From: Citrus sinensis
Lineage: Eukaryota > Streptophyta > Magnoliopsida > Sapindales > Rutaceae
NCBI RefSeq assembly: GCF_022201045.2
Contig: NC_068560.1
Location: 992,001 to 1,056,000 of the forward strand
DNA: 64,000 nucleotides
Direction of reading: 5' to 3'
The notes under the pieces: model-generated
Told to the model about the DNA's origin: nothing
What the model saw: only the letters and a program-made list of their open reading frames with translations
Databases searched by the model: none
Shown here: one piece after another, positions 35,225-47,278 of the stretch
How the letters are laid out: each line of letters begins with the position of its first letter
Numbering within the stretch: the stretch's first letter is position 1
Program-made: the position numbers and the translations under genes

Positions 35225-35638
35225 GGGTTAATTCCGTCCTGTCCCCAAATGTTTCAACATTTTTCACCGTGTCCCTAAATGTTTCAACAATACTCACTTC
35301 ACACCCAAATTTATTATTTTGAATGTTTATTGTAACGGTCAAAGGGTAAATTTAGAAGTTCATGCACTAAATATTATTTGATGATGATAAATTAAATTTA
35401 TTTAATAATTTAATTGATGAGATTATTATTAATTACCTTTAAATAAAATTTTTTAATGTAAATTTAATTATTAAATTAGTATTTTATCTCATTTTATTCT
35501 TCTTTAATTCAAGATAAGGGATATTTCGGATATTTACTTAAATTTTAAATAGTTCCGTTAAACATAACGGTAAAATTAACAGAATTGGATTTGGAGTGAG
35601 CATTGTCGAAATATTTGGGGGCTAAGTGGAAATAACCC
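35225..35638. mobile_element. Mutator-like MITE (414 bp)
   Basis: The left end GGGTTAATTCCGTCC..CCCCAAATGTTTCAACA and the right end read inward, GGGTTATTTCCACTT..CCCCAAATATTTCGACA, form an imperfect terminal inverted repeat of about 36 bp. The flanks TTATTTTTA (35216-35224) and TTATTTTAA (35639-35647) are a 9-bp duplication with one mismatch, the size made by MULE transposases. There is no coding capacity. Confidence 0.7.
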
Positions 35639-35913
35639 TTATTTTAAAATCATTCTCGAATATGAATACAATCTACCGCCACAAACTTTTATAATGAGTA
35701 GCTCTGACTAGTGGGCATGCAACGGTTACAAAATTTGAAAAAGCATAAAGTAACGATCAATCAAAACTTGTCATTTTTAAAAAAATGTCATAAGACAACG
35801 CTCTTACTTGAAGAATTTTAAATCTATATGCAAGCACAATTAATTAAATTCATAACTTTGCATCTTCTTTCTTTTGCCGTCTCACTGCACTCACATCAAG
35901 TTCCAAAGACACC

Positions 35914-36402
35914 ATGAAAATGATAAAAGCCATGAAGAAGCTCAAGTTCTGGTCAAGAAAGAAGAGAAAAAAGAAGCATAATTACGAGCCTTACACCTAC
36001 TACCACCCCCCTGCTCCTGCTCCAACATACCATCAATATTATTGCTGCCCCAACAGCTCTGCACCTCAGCCCCAGCCTCAGCCCTCGGCACCGCCCTTGC
36101 CTCCGTGGCTCGACTACAATCAACCCCATGACCTTGCGTTTGCAAGTGCAGCCGAATCCCAGTACTCATCACATGAAATTGTCGTCGAAACAAGCTCTGT
36201 ATTAAGTGCTCCAGCATTGCCTAGTGACAGTGGTAGTTCTTGCTCCTATCAGCAGTACATGGTTCCAAATCCTGTGTACGGATTGCCTGTTGTGAAAGCA
36301 ACACGAAGCGAAAAATCTGCTGGGATTTTTGGGTGTGTTTTCGGATTTGGTGCTAATTTGATTCGCTGCTTCTGTCCTTGTTTTCGCATTCGAGAAGTTT
36401 AA
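35914..36402 (+). CDS. Pro/Tyr-rich 162-residue protein with Lys/Arg-rich start and Cys-rich tail
   Basis: A single uninterrupted frame follows a C/A-rich leader, and the first ATG context is GACACCATGA. The protein begins with a basic block (MKKLKFWSRKKRKKK, residues 7-21), which could serve as a nuclear-localisation or membrane-contact segment. A Tyr/Pro-rich stretch (YTYYHPPAPAPTYHQYYCC, then PQPQPQPSAPPLPPW) runs to about residue 68. The protein ends in a small-residue, Cys-rich tail (GIFGCVFGFGANLIRCFCPC). That tail could be S-acylated, but this is inference. An AATAAA lies about 35 bases past the stop. I do not recognise the family. The coherent composition and plant-like leader and terminator make a real gene more likely than chance. 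Confidence 0.75.
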   Translation: MKMIKAMKKLKFWSRKKRKKKHNYEPYTYYHPPAPAPTYHQYYCCPNSSAPQPQPQPSAPPLPPWLDYNQPHDLAFASAAESQYSSHEIVVETSSVLSAPALPSDSGSSCSYQQYMVPNPVYGLPVVKATRSEKSAGIFGCVFGFGANLIRCFCPCFRIREV

Positions 36403-36945
36403 TCATCAATATGCTTGGTGCTATAATTTATGTATGAAAATAAAGAAAAATCAAGAATGTGTATGCTTGATTTGTATCGCTTTCTCCTTTTTTTTTTTCA
36501 ACTATATATATTATATTCATTTTTTTAATCTCTATTCTCTTCCCAATTTTTTGTCCTCAAATTAATGTGTTAAATTTTAGATTTTCAATTTCAAGTTTTT
36601 AATATATGGGACGTGTAATGTAAAGTTCAAACAATATGGAGTGAATCACTCAAAAGGAGAAAAAACAAAGAAAAGCCCTTAAAAACCAGTAGAAAACTGA
36701 GAAAAAGCAAAATAATTAAAAGTTGGGATATCCATCGTACTTGAAGTCCCGTTAGGTAGAAATCCTCAAAACAAAGATTATAATCAGTTTTTTCATAGCA
36801 GTGAGAGAGGAAAGGATAGTTTATGAATATTTTTTCAAAAAAAATTCAAATATTAAAATAAAGTTCAAAATAAATAAAAGATGAAGAAGCCAGCCAAGGC
36901 TTGACTTTTGAGTAACTGAGGTAGGTAAAAATTTTCATAGTGGCA

Positions 36946-38477
36946 TTAGGGTGGTTTCCCCTCTGGCAAATCCAAAAAGTCGAAATACTCTAAAGTCCTC
37001 ACAGGGTCACGACTTTTTAATCGAAAACCCTTCTGCCTGGAAGCAGGTCTGTATGGATAAAGCTCAGAAAGATCAGCCCTGGAATAATAAGGAAATGAAG
37101 TTCCACACCTGAGAACAAATGAACAATGCAGTGAAAGGAGAAGGAAAAAAAGGAAAAATAAAATATGTGGCTAAGTAAGTAATCATTTTTACAGTAGTAA
37201 TTTAGAATTATATATTCACAATAGGGTCACAAAGCAAGCGAGAATTTTCGATGGTCACAATAAGATAAAATAAACTATTAAATCAACATTCAAAAGTATA
37301 TACTTGAATCAAATGAACCCTGAGATATCAGGCTCCTTGTCAACTAGAAAGTGACATTTTGAAGGAGAAACTTGAAGTGTGTGTGTGTGTGTGTATCTAT
37401 ATTTTCTTCCTTTATGATTATTGAATGTTCTTATACTGAATTTTCTTAACCTTACATGCTACACATCATAATCTATCTTAAATTAAACCTAATCGAAGCA
37501 CACAAAATCAGCCTGCAATATTGTTAGCCCCATATTCAGAATAAGAACAACAAAACTGAAAGATAAATAAATCCAATAAATTAATTTGAGTACTGCAACA
37601 TAAAACTAACCGGCATATAATTATGTTGCAACCGCGAAACTTTTCGACATAATACCCACAATTAGGACACCTCTTCCATTTCATTTCCACAGCTAATTTC
37701 TTCAACTTGATGTCATCATTCTCGTTCTCATTCAAGTTCTGAAAATCTTCACACTTCATATCTGTATGCCAAGGAACCTTACACTTGGCACAAAACATTC
37801 TGTTACAATGAGGACATGTTCATTCCTTTATAGCCATCCCTGATCCTCCATCATCAATCAAAAGGGCAGAGCAATCTTTGAAAGGGCAATAGAACTTATG
37901 ATCCCCAGGAATCACAGCCTCACACAAAGCATTGCCCTATCTGTGAAACACTTGTTGCGGGAGTATATTGCGACAGTACTCGGGATCTAACACGCCTTGG
38001 CAGCCGGTTACCGGGCAGCCGATTGTTGTAATGCTTTCTTGCAACTTTGAGGCCACGTACTTAATTATGCAGTCGGTACAATATGAATGAGAGCAACCCT
38101 TGATTCTAAAGGACTCATTGGGCGACTTGGATTCCACGCAGATCTCACAAACAAAAGAAGGGTCGTTTTTATGGGAATCTGAAGGCTGCCCGTTTTCAGC
38201 CACTGAATGATTTGAAAAAGGGTTTCTTTCTTTTACCTAAAGGGGTGTTGTGAGGCAAAAGGTTGAGTACGTGCAAGTCGTCGTCGTCGTCGAAGTAGTC
38301 ATCAAGATTAATGAAGATTTGAGAAGCTTTGATAGGGCCCCTCTGGTCATCAATGTGTTGCCCAACTGAAATCGCACTTCTCTTTCTTTTGCCCTTTTGC
38401 GAAGTTGATTTAATGAAGATTTCGTCTTCTTCTTCAAGGTCTAAAACCTCAATCTGGGCAATCTTCTGTGCCTTCAT
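36946..38477 (-). pseudogene. RBR (RING-between-RING) E3 ubiquitin ligase, inactivated
   Basis: On the minus strand the first ATG at 38477 (MKAQKIAQIEVLDLEEEDE) starts a 93-codon frame. A one-base frameshift near 38200 separates it from the RING1 block (CEICVESKSPNESF..GCSHSYCTDC, 38150-38060). A TAG at 37937-37939 stands where the family has Trp before GNALCEA. A TGA at 37820-37822 interrupts just before the TCPHC of the IBR zinc finger. The IBR and start of RING2 follow (FCAKCKVPWH; RCPNCGYYVEKFRGCNIIICR), an intron has its donor at 37610, and the last exon is 37108-36946 (GTSFPYYS to GKPP, then TAA). Normal RBR ligases transfer ubiquitin through a RING2 Cys. Here later RING2 Cys positions are also lost (FPYYS where the family has FCYxC). 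With one shift, two stops and a degraded RING2, it cannot make a working ligase. Confidence 0.87.
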
Positions 38478-38639
38478 TTTTTTGGCCTCACTCTTACGGT
38501 GATCAAACCCTATATGTAGGTTTTGCGTGACACTGGGACGGGTTAAAGCATATATATTTATCCAAATGTATTGGCTTTGGGTCGATTTAAAATAGATTAG
38601 ATGAGTATCCAAAATAAATATGGAGAGAGTGTAGATTGA

Positions 38640-40309
38640 GTTTAAGATCTGGATTTATATTCATATTCAATTATAAGTCTTTTAATTTTAATTTATTTTT
38701 AAAAGTTCTAGCCATCTATTGTTCACTATTTCTACAATCAAATTAAATTTAAACCTAACTGACTAAGGGTACGTGACTAACTGACTACATTACATGTTTG
38801 GCAAATTTTTCAGTTCACATTGTGGTATAACATAATACACTATAATGCGGATAATTCCACGATAAATAAATCTAAGGATGGGTTGGGATTGAGTAATACG
38901 ACACTGTTTAAATTTTTTTTTTTTGCATTTCTTTAATTAAAATAATAATAAATAAATAACAATATATAATATTAAATAATCTTATAAACTCAAATAATCT
39001 TAAAATATTAATTTAATATACATATTAAAATAAAAATATTATTTATATAATACAGTCCATATTACATCAACTATAATATTGCATTACAACTTAACATAAT
39101 ATAATGAAAATATGCAGTACAACCTAATGCAATACAATACAATGTGTCATACGGATTCTAAAATCAAAATCAAACTTATAAGATAAAATATTCATCCCTT
39201 TTATATGAAATTTAAATTTTTAAATTTTATTTGAGTTTAATTATATTTTTTAGTTGCTATTAGGAGCTTAGCCTTATAGTCCCATCAGACTCATTTCTCC
39301 TTCTCAATATATATTTCCTATATATTTGAATGAAAGTTGTCTTTTCTCCCACTAGTTTGTCAGTGGAGCTGACTTCTCCTCCGCTAACTTGTGAATGAAG
39401 CTACTATTTCCCTAAATTTCTAAGAAATTTACTAACATTGAGCAATTTGTAAGGGATAAATTCTGGGGTGCATTGTAGTAGTACTGAGGTAGAGATAGTT
39501 CTTATTAAAATTCTAATTGTAAACATCTCAGTTTTATTGAATCCCAAAAAAAAAAAAAAAAAAAAATTGACAGCGAACATTTTAATTTTAATTTTGGGAT
39601 ATTATCATTTTCCCACCAAAAGTATTCTGACACATCATGTCAGTACCACGGTTTGGTAAAACCATCAATTTACCACCAAAAGTTTAAACTGTTAGCATTT
39701 TCCCACCATTCCGTTAAAACTCAGTTAATATGTAACAAAAAATTCATAAAAGGTCAATTTTACCCCTGGAGCGTAAAATAATAAAGTGTTACAGCCTAAT
39801 ACTTTTACCATATTTCTTATTTTAAAATTTTATCTTTTTATTTTATAATTTTTTAAAGTATTGAAAGATTAATAGCCCATATTTTTAATACATATTCAAT
39901 TTATTTATTCTATATTAAATATATATTAGATAGCAAAAAGATATTATTTACATTTTATCAATTTTCCATGTGTTTAAAAATTTTTACATGATATTACATT
40001 TTTGTTCTTACAACGTCCCTCAGTCAAACTAAATTAGTGGATTAAATTTTAAAAATTTTAAAGGAAATGAGTTATATAAATAAATATTTAAAAACTTTTG
40101 GCTTTTATGATTTTATAATAAACAGTAAGGACTGTAGTGTTAATAACCAATAGAATGCATCTAAACCGTTGAATAGTTGGGCTATTAGATCTATTGGCCG
40201 AATAAAAAAGGACAAACTCGAGAAATGGAGGGAGAATGAGAGAGCGAACAAAATCAAATAAGTTATTTTTTTAATAAAAAATTTAATTCGTAAAAAGCTT
40301 GACAGTGGG
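38640..40309. other. AT-rich intergenic stretch with a 22-base A run
   Basis: No gene recognised. A run of 22 A at 39546-39567 ends a stretch that might be the 3' end of a retroposed sequence, though I find no target duplication. From 39600 the words CATTTTCCCACCAAAAGT and GCATTTTCCCACCATTCCG resemble the end of a Mutator-like repeat, but only one end is visible. Confidence 0.35.
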
Positions 40310-40687
40310 AGATGTAGCTGGTTCGCAGAGGCAACAAGCTTGACAGTGGCATGATGAACAGAGGAAGAAGACAGTTGCGGTTGAGTTTGGGAATGAGGGG
40401 CTGAGTTTGAGATAAATGAAGGGGAGATAAGTTTGAATAAAAGAGGATTAAGTGCGAGAGGGGAGTTTGAGAAAAATTAGGATAGAGATTTGGGGGAGAA
40501 GATTAGGGGTTTCAAATAAACTAACCCATTCTTACAATGACACAGAAACTGAGAGAAAGAGAGATGGAAACCCCATTCAGATTTTGAAATAATGACGGAG
40601 ACATGAGTAGCTTAAGCCAAAATATAATTTTAAAATAATCTATAATTAGTCCAGCATGTTGTCCTTTAACTCTTGAACATGCTCTTC
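40310..40687 (+). repeat. dispersed repeat, left copy (partner 62962-63344)
   Basis: About 380 bases, starting GAGATGTAGCTGGTTCGCAG and ending TTGAACATGCTCTTC, recur at 62962-63344 in the same orientation with a few substitutions and an 11-12 base indel. The two copies bracket the copia element without touching it. No coding frame is shared. Confidence 0.9.
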
Positions 40688-41304
40688 ATTCTTAAAAAAA
40701 TATCATATTCTAAAATTAACTTTCAACTTTTTAAAATTACTTTCGACCATCTCAAAAATAATTTCAAATGAAACCCTTAATCTAATTTTAAAAAAAAATA
40801 GTAAAAAGTAGTGGAAATTTTATTAACATAAGTAAAAAAATATGAACAAAATAATTTGTTCTTCGAAACTCGAATAGATTCGAGGCATATCCTGCCCAAA
40901 ACCAAATGATGCATCAAGATCTGTTCTTTGAAAAAAAAAAAAAATTAATTTGTGAATATATACTTGCGTGTTTTACTTTCAAAAAATGATAAAATAATTT
41001 CAGCCCTTGGATGCATCTAACGGCTGAAATCACAAGTCCGGATAAATCTCAATATTTGGGAGACCGCACTAAAGTCTATTAATTGTTCCCAAACATTTAC
41101 AGTCAATTTTAAAATTTATAATACTTTCAAAAATAAATTTTATCAAATATTTAATTATTACTGTTTATAACTGAATGTATGCTTTGAAAATTAAGAACAA
41201 ACGCAACAATTACATAAAAAGTGAAAATCATTATATGTATACGATAATATGTCATCAATGGCTCTGTAACTTGTGAGCAGGATTCGATTTGAAACTCTTG
41301 TACC
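40688..41304. other. AT-rich stretch left of the copia element
   Basis: Nothing recognisable. Confidence 0.4.
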
Positions 41305-41309
41305 TTATT

Positions 41310-41570
41310 TGTTAGTGATATCGAAAGCAGAGCACAGAAGCAGAGTATGACTGACTGCAGCTGATTAGCTCATAAAAGCTGACTTGGCAAGTTAGTTATC
41401 CAGCTCACCTGAATTGTTGAGTTGGTTCAAGCTTGCTATATAAACGTGTATCTTGTACTCAGATGTTAAGTTGAAGAAATATTAATAAAGTTACAGATTC
41501 ATTTCAATTTCTCTTTCATTTTTCTTAAGCTTTCTAATTAACCAAAGAACTCTTTTCTATAGTTTTGTCA
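41310..41570 (+). repeat. copia 5' LTR
   Basis: 261 bp, TG...CA ends. A TATA-like CTATATAAACG lies at about 41438, followed by an AATAAAG polyadenylation-like signal at about 41483. Confidence 0.97.
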
Positions 41571-41587
41571 TGGTATCAGAGCCACGG

Positions 41588-43937
41588 ATGACGAATATAA
41601 ATCAAAATAATCTTTCCTTCAGCTTTGTTACACCAGTCAAGCTAGATCAGAATAATTTCATTCTTTGGCGCACGCAAGTTCTTACAACTGTGAAAGGAAA
41701 TGGCTTGGAAGGTTTCATTAATGGCGATAACAAATGTCCAGAACAGTTTCTCATTTCTGAGAGTGATATTGAGAGTGTAGTATCAACTGGAAGCTCAAGA
41801 TCTATAAATTCTGACTTTGTAGCATGGATGAAGACAAATCAGCTACTGCTGAGTTGGATGATGTCATCGATCCAGCAAAATCTGCTCTCTACAGTGATCG
41901 ATTGTACAACATCTAAGCAACTCTGGGAGACTCTTACTGGTATGTTTATCTCCCAATCTCAGGCTCGAATTCAAACATTAAGAATGCAAATCCAAACCAT
42001 TAAGAAAGGTTCAATGCATATGGCTGACTATTTTGCTAAAGTCAAACGAATAGCAGATACTTTAGCTTTAGCTGGTAAACCAGTAGAGTTAAGTGATTTG
42101 ATTATGCATGTCCTGACTGGTCTTGACTCATCTGACTATGAATCCTTAGTGACTGCTGTCTTGGCTAGAGGTGATAAGATAACACTGGATGAATTATACT
42201 CCTTGTTGTTGAATCATGAAATTAGAATTGAACAGAAGAGAGGGAAAATTACTAGTGATGTAATGCATAATATGACAGCTAATGTTGCTCAAAGAAACAC
42301 ATATTCTGGTAAAAATAATGGTGGTTTTCAAAAGAATTATGGAGGAAATTTTGGAAATGGAAACAGTTCAGGGTTTGGTGGTTTTAATGGTGGTGCTTCT
42401 GGTAATAGTTCTGGACAATTCAACAATGGAAATAACTTCTCTGATGTTGTTTGTCAAATATGCTACATACCTGGACATGGAGCTTATAAGTGCAGAAACA
42501 GATACAACTCATCATTTGTTCCTCAGAAAAACTATGGTAGAGGCAACTTTAATAGTGGTTTTAGACCTCCTGGACAATTTGGAAGAGGAAGATTTTTTAA
42601 TGGTGGTGGTAGAGGCCCTGGACAATTTAACAACAATTATAATTCACCAAGAGGTTTTGGTTTTCAAGGTGGTTCTGGTTTTCAGGGTAACATAGTGCAT
42701 GCAGAAAATTCCTTTGGCACTCCATCTGCATTTTACTCTTTTACTCCTGGTTCATCAACATATGCTCCAACTGAAACCCCTGACAATAGTGGTCAATACA
42801 ATACCTCTACTTCATCATCTCTGCCTCCTTCAAATCAAAATGTGTCCCCTGAGCTTGTTGAGGATCCCTCATGGTACTTTGACAGTGGAGCAACAAACCA
42901 CATCACTAATGATTTAGGTAAACTTCTTCATTCACAAGCTTATACTGGTGAGGAAAAATTATTTGTTGGCAATGGAAATGCATTGGTTATTAATCATATA
43001 GGATCAGCAATGCTTACAACTTCAACTTCAAAACCTTTATTGCTTAATCATGTCCTTTATGTACCAAACATAACCAAAAACTTGCTTAGTATTTCAAAAC
43101 TTGTGGCTGATAATTTTGTTGTTGTTGAATTTCTTGATAATTCATGCTTTGTCAAGGCCAGGGACACAGGAATAACTTTACTTGAAGGTGTTGCTAAGGG
43201 TGGCTTGTATCAAGTCAAAAACATCTTTTCTCAGTTTTCTCAATCAACTCAGTCAGCTCTTTTCAACTCAGACAGTTTCAATAAACCTGAATCTCTTTTT
43301 GCTTCTTGTGCTATGTCTCATGTCAATAAACCAGAAGTTGTAAAAACCTCTGAACCAAGTCTTCAGTCTGTTTTTTCTGCAGTTGCACTGCAATCAGTCA
43401 GTATGGATGTTTTTCATAGGAGACTTGGGCATCCAGCACCTTATGTTCTCAAAACAACATTCAAAGCTTGTAATGATTCTGCTGTTTTTAATAAGATTGA
43501 AAAATTGTCTTTCTGTAATGCTTGTCAATATGGCAAAAATCACATGCTTCACTTCAATTCAGTAGAAACCAAAACAACATTACCTCTACAGCTGATCTAT
43601 GCTGATCTTTGGGGGCCTTCTCACATTTCTTCTACTCAGGGATACAAATACTATCTCTCTATCCTTGATGACTTTAGTAGGTTTACATGGATATTTCCCT
43701 TATCTGCAAAATCAGATGCCATTGAAGTTTTCTCAAACTTTAAACTCTTCATAGAAAACCATTTGCAGCATAAAATTAAAACTGTTCAAACTGACTGGGG
43801 AGGGGAATTCAGAACCTTTACCTCTTTACTCAAAGCTTCTGGCATACATTTTAGACACCCCTGCCCACATATACATCACCAAAATGGGAGAATTGAAAGG
43901 AAACACAGACACATAGTTGACATTGGCTTAACCCTAC
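41588..43937 (+). pseudogene. copia gag-pol polyprotein, first part (gag, protease, integrase), interrupted
   Basis: The frame opens at an ATG within the primer-binding region; MTNINQNNLSF at 41588 is the likely start. Gag carries the UBN2-type segment LWETLTGMFISQSQARIQTL and then a Gly/Asn-rich region with a CCHC knuckle, C-x2-C-x4-H-x4-C (from about residue 289, CQICYIPGHGAYKC). The aspartic protease has WYFDSGATNHIT (about residue 432). The integrase has an HHCC finger (FHRRLGHP..CNACQYGK) and the D-D-E core: DLWGP, QTDWGGEF and NGRIERKH (about residues 673, 736 and 769). At 43937 the gypsy element interrupts it, and the frame then runs only a few codons into the LTR. Apart from that insertion I see no lesion. 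Confidence 0.96.
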
Positions 43938-45320
43938 TGTTGTGCAAATTTTAATGTACTCGCAAGCGCACGAATCTATTGTAGTATAGACTAATGGTGA
44001 CGAGTGTCGATCCCACGAGGAGGTGGATTTTAATTGTGTAGAATTAATTTTGTAAATGGGTGATTGGATTTATGGTGGAAATGATTTGGAATATGCTAAA
44101 ACTTAAATTAAAATGGTGAGAATAAATTCTAAAATTGGTATTGAAATGGCGAGAATAAATTGACGAGAATTATATTGAAATGACGTACTTGGGTATCTGG
44201 ATCCGTATCAACATGCATCATGGGCTAAATAATCCGTATTAATGTCAATTAAATCATGAGGGGGGAATCCACACCTCATGAACAACGCTCTAATCAATAT
44301 GGTGCTAAGGGCTTATCGTGCCAAATAATAATAACCTTATACTAGAGAGCCGGTGTAACCAAGGCGGTACTAGACAAGATTAGTATTATTTGTCGACGAG
44401 AAGTCAAAACATCCACAAAAACTAGAGGGGAAGAGAAAGTAAATTTACCAAATTAAGCCCATGACACATGTTGAGACTTCACCTTCAACCCAAGCTTGAA
44501 AGAAAATTAGCCACTCATAATTGAACTAGGGGCAAAATGGGAATTTATTAAAATACATAGAAAATACAAGATGGAGAGAGAATTACAGAAAATGGATCCC
44601 AAAAATGGATTCAGAGATATCAAATTAGGGGGGGGAGGCCCCCTTTTTATAGATACATGGAGTAAATCATGGCCATCGGATTAAAAACAGTTTGGACGCT
44701 CAGGATTGCGCCACGTCATCAGTCAACAGTCCACGGTTTGACCACGCGGATGAACAGTAACACGGTTTGACCCGACTTTGAACAGTAACGCGGTTTGACC
44801 CGGATGAACAGTAACGCGGTTTGGTTGAAAATAATCCTGTGTGATGCATGCACCGTACGCGAGATTTTTCGTCCACTGATATGCTGCCACGTCACCATCA
44901 ACAGTACATAAGAATTTTAGTCCAACAGGATCGTGACACCTCATCAGTCAATGCCACATCATCGGTCAATGCCACGTCATCATCCGTCTATGTGAACAGT
45001 GTCGTGAACAGTAACGTATACAGTACCGTACACGTGAATAGTACCGTACATGTGAATAGTGCCATTTTTCCTTTTATGCTCCTCCTAAGGTTTTCGACCG
45101 TCCTGAGTTTAAAAGTGATGTCCGTTTTGCCGTCTGATCTCTCCTTTATTGTGAAATGACTATAATGCCCCTAAAATACATAAAATACTTAATTAAAATA
45201 AAACACATGTAATTAAATCACAAGAAGGTTAAATATATAAAAGTAAGGGTTGTTAGTAAGACTTAAAATGTAAAATGACGGTTTTCTCCTTTATAAATAT
45301 GCATTTTCTAATACTCAACA
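43938..45320 (-). repeat. gypsy 3' LTR
   Basis: 1383 bp, 99.9% identical to the other LTR by eye. The short reading frames seen in it recur identically in the partner LTR and are not genes. Confidence 0.97.
44643..44981 (-). promoter_or_regulatory. LTR promoter: TATA box and ACGT-core bZIP motif cluster
   Basis: On the minus strand, CTATAAAAAG (44652-44643) is a good TATA box. Upstream of it lie GATGACGTGGC (44720-44710 and 44981-44971), GGTGACGTGGC (44896-44886) and the one-off GATGATGTGGC (44963-44953). GATGACGTGG fits the TGACGTGG-type bZIP/unfolded-protein-response element. Between them are repeated GAACAGTAACGCGGTTTGACC-like units. The identical set occurs in the other LTR (55821-56159), which drives the element. 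Confidence 0.6.
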
Positions 45321-47278
45321 CACCCCCCAACCAGCTTATTGCTAGTCCCTAGCAAATAAAGCGAAAACAAAATTCAAATTCAAAATAATTTTTTTTTTTT
45401 TGTTTTAATAGAAACACTCGTATTTATTCCATCAGATTAATGATAACACTCAAATAAAAGTATAAGCATTATCTCCAGTCTAAAGCAACATCACACCCAC
45501 ATCAACCATCCACATGAATTAGCCCAGTAGACTTTGTTTTAGCTACTCTCAAGAATGACATGTCAAACCCCAAAATCTCACTGGAAGTAGTGACACTCTC
45601 ACAAATAAATTAATCCCAATAAAAATAGTCACTCCAATGAATGGTAATTGAGAGAGAAAATAATAAAGAAGTGATATCACATGCTCTCACCAAGATGAAA
45701 TAAATATGCCCTCAGCTTAGAAATAATACGATCTCAAGTCAAATAAAATGTTAGTCAACCCACTTTATTTATCTTTTTTTTTTTTTTTAATTATGCATCA
45801 CTACATCTTTTTAGCCCATATAACTAGCTTCTACTTCAAACTATAGTTCCCTAAAATCAAGAAGGACTTTTATTAGGATGAAACGTAGGCTAAAGACATG
45901 GCTAACAAAGAAGGAAAATAAGGAAAACAAAGTGTATGTTTGAGAAAAATGCAGAGAAATTTTTTTTTTTTTTTTTTTTGGAAGTTGCAAGGTGGATTTC
46001 ACCTATTTTTATTCTTTTGAAACAACAACTTTTGTTTTTGTTTTTGTTTTTGTTTTTATTTTTATTATTTTTTTATTTTTTTATTTTTTTTATTTTTTTT
46101 ATTTTTTTTTTTTGGCACAACTTCACTGAACAACATAATTATTTACATTTTCTCAAACATAAATAGGTGATGGAACTTATAAGACATCGGGTAATACTCC
46201 AAATCGGAGTGGGTCAAGATGATAAGTTGACAAAGAAAATATATATATATTTTTTTTAAAGGCTCAAAAGGGTTAACTATGGATATTTAATAAAAGGGAT
46301 GGCTAGAAAGGCTCAAACGGATCAAAGATGGCCTTTCCATCGTCTTTTAGGGCTCTAAATAACCTTCCATATCTACTAGTTAGATGGGCCTCCAAATGTA
46401 GCAACACACTCTTTTTTCTTTTTTTTTTTATTTTACAATTTTTTTTTTAGGGTTAACTCAAAAGTAATTTAGAGATCGTGTATAAAATAATAAACTGCTA
46501 AGCTGTATAAAGAGTGGGCAAAAGGGTTATTCTCCAAGAAAAATAATAGGCTCAAAAACTCACTTGGTACTTATTATGACATGTTCATTCCTTCAAGCAA
46601 CTCATATATGTCTCCGACATCAACATGTAGAGTAGCAAACATAATGTAACATCACTTAAGACCAAAGATAATACAAATACTAAAATTTAAAATTAATCAT
46701 GTCACCCAATGTTAAAACAAATCACACAAATTTTTTTTTTTTTAAACAACATTCTACCCCCCAACCTATTCTAAACATGAAAGGAAAATATGCATGCAGA
46801 AATGTGAAAATGATGCATAAAAACTAATTAGAAAAGTTACACGTAAAATGATAGAAAACGAAAATGATTTTTTTTTTTTTTTAAAGAAGAAGATGCGTTT
46901 CTAGAGGAAATACACTCCATATTCAGCCATCTTCGACTCAAAAGTTGGAAAATGTATATTTATAGAGGAGAAATTAAAAAGAAGAAAAATAAACATAAAC
47001 ACATAATAAAGAAAAAGAAAATGTCTGAATTTTTTTTTTTTATAAACGATGAAGATGCGTTTCTAGAGTCACTACACTCCATATTCAGCCATCTTCAACA
47101 CAAAAAGTTAGCAACAGTTAGTTTCTACAATAAAAATTAGTAAAAACTTAACCAAAATTCTACAATTGTCGACTATTCCCTCCCCCCAACCAGAACGAAA
47201 CATTGTCCTCAATGTTTGAAAGGAAAGAAGTAGAGTTTAGAAGACATCACCTGGGTGGTGCAACACAGAAGAAAATAT
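45321..47278 (-). other. gypsy 3' non-coding region
   Basis: About 2 kb between the last accessory gene and the 3' LTR. It is rich in A/T homopolymers (for example 45960-46120). It contains the polypurine tract at its LTR end and the 59-bp direct repeat listed separately. No gene recognised. Confidence 0.6.
46889..47109. repeat. 59-bp direct repeat inside the gypsy 3' region
   Basis: GAAGATGCGTTTCTAGAG, then ACACTCCATATTCAGCCATC, occurs at 46889-46947 and 47051-47109 with few differences, 162 bases apart. Confidence 0.85.

Noticed and set aside
39600..39800. Mutator-like element beginning near 39600
   Set aside because: CATTTTCCCACC words are seen only on one side; no second end or target duplication found.
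44719..45159. Short open frames of 60, 73 and 103 codons in the gypsy LTR
   Set aside because: They recur unchanged at 55897-56337 because the LTRs are identical; composition follows the GAACAGTAACG-type repeats and there is no protein-like pattern.
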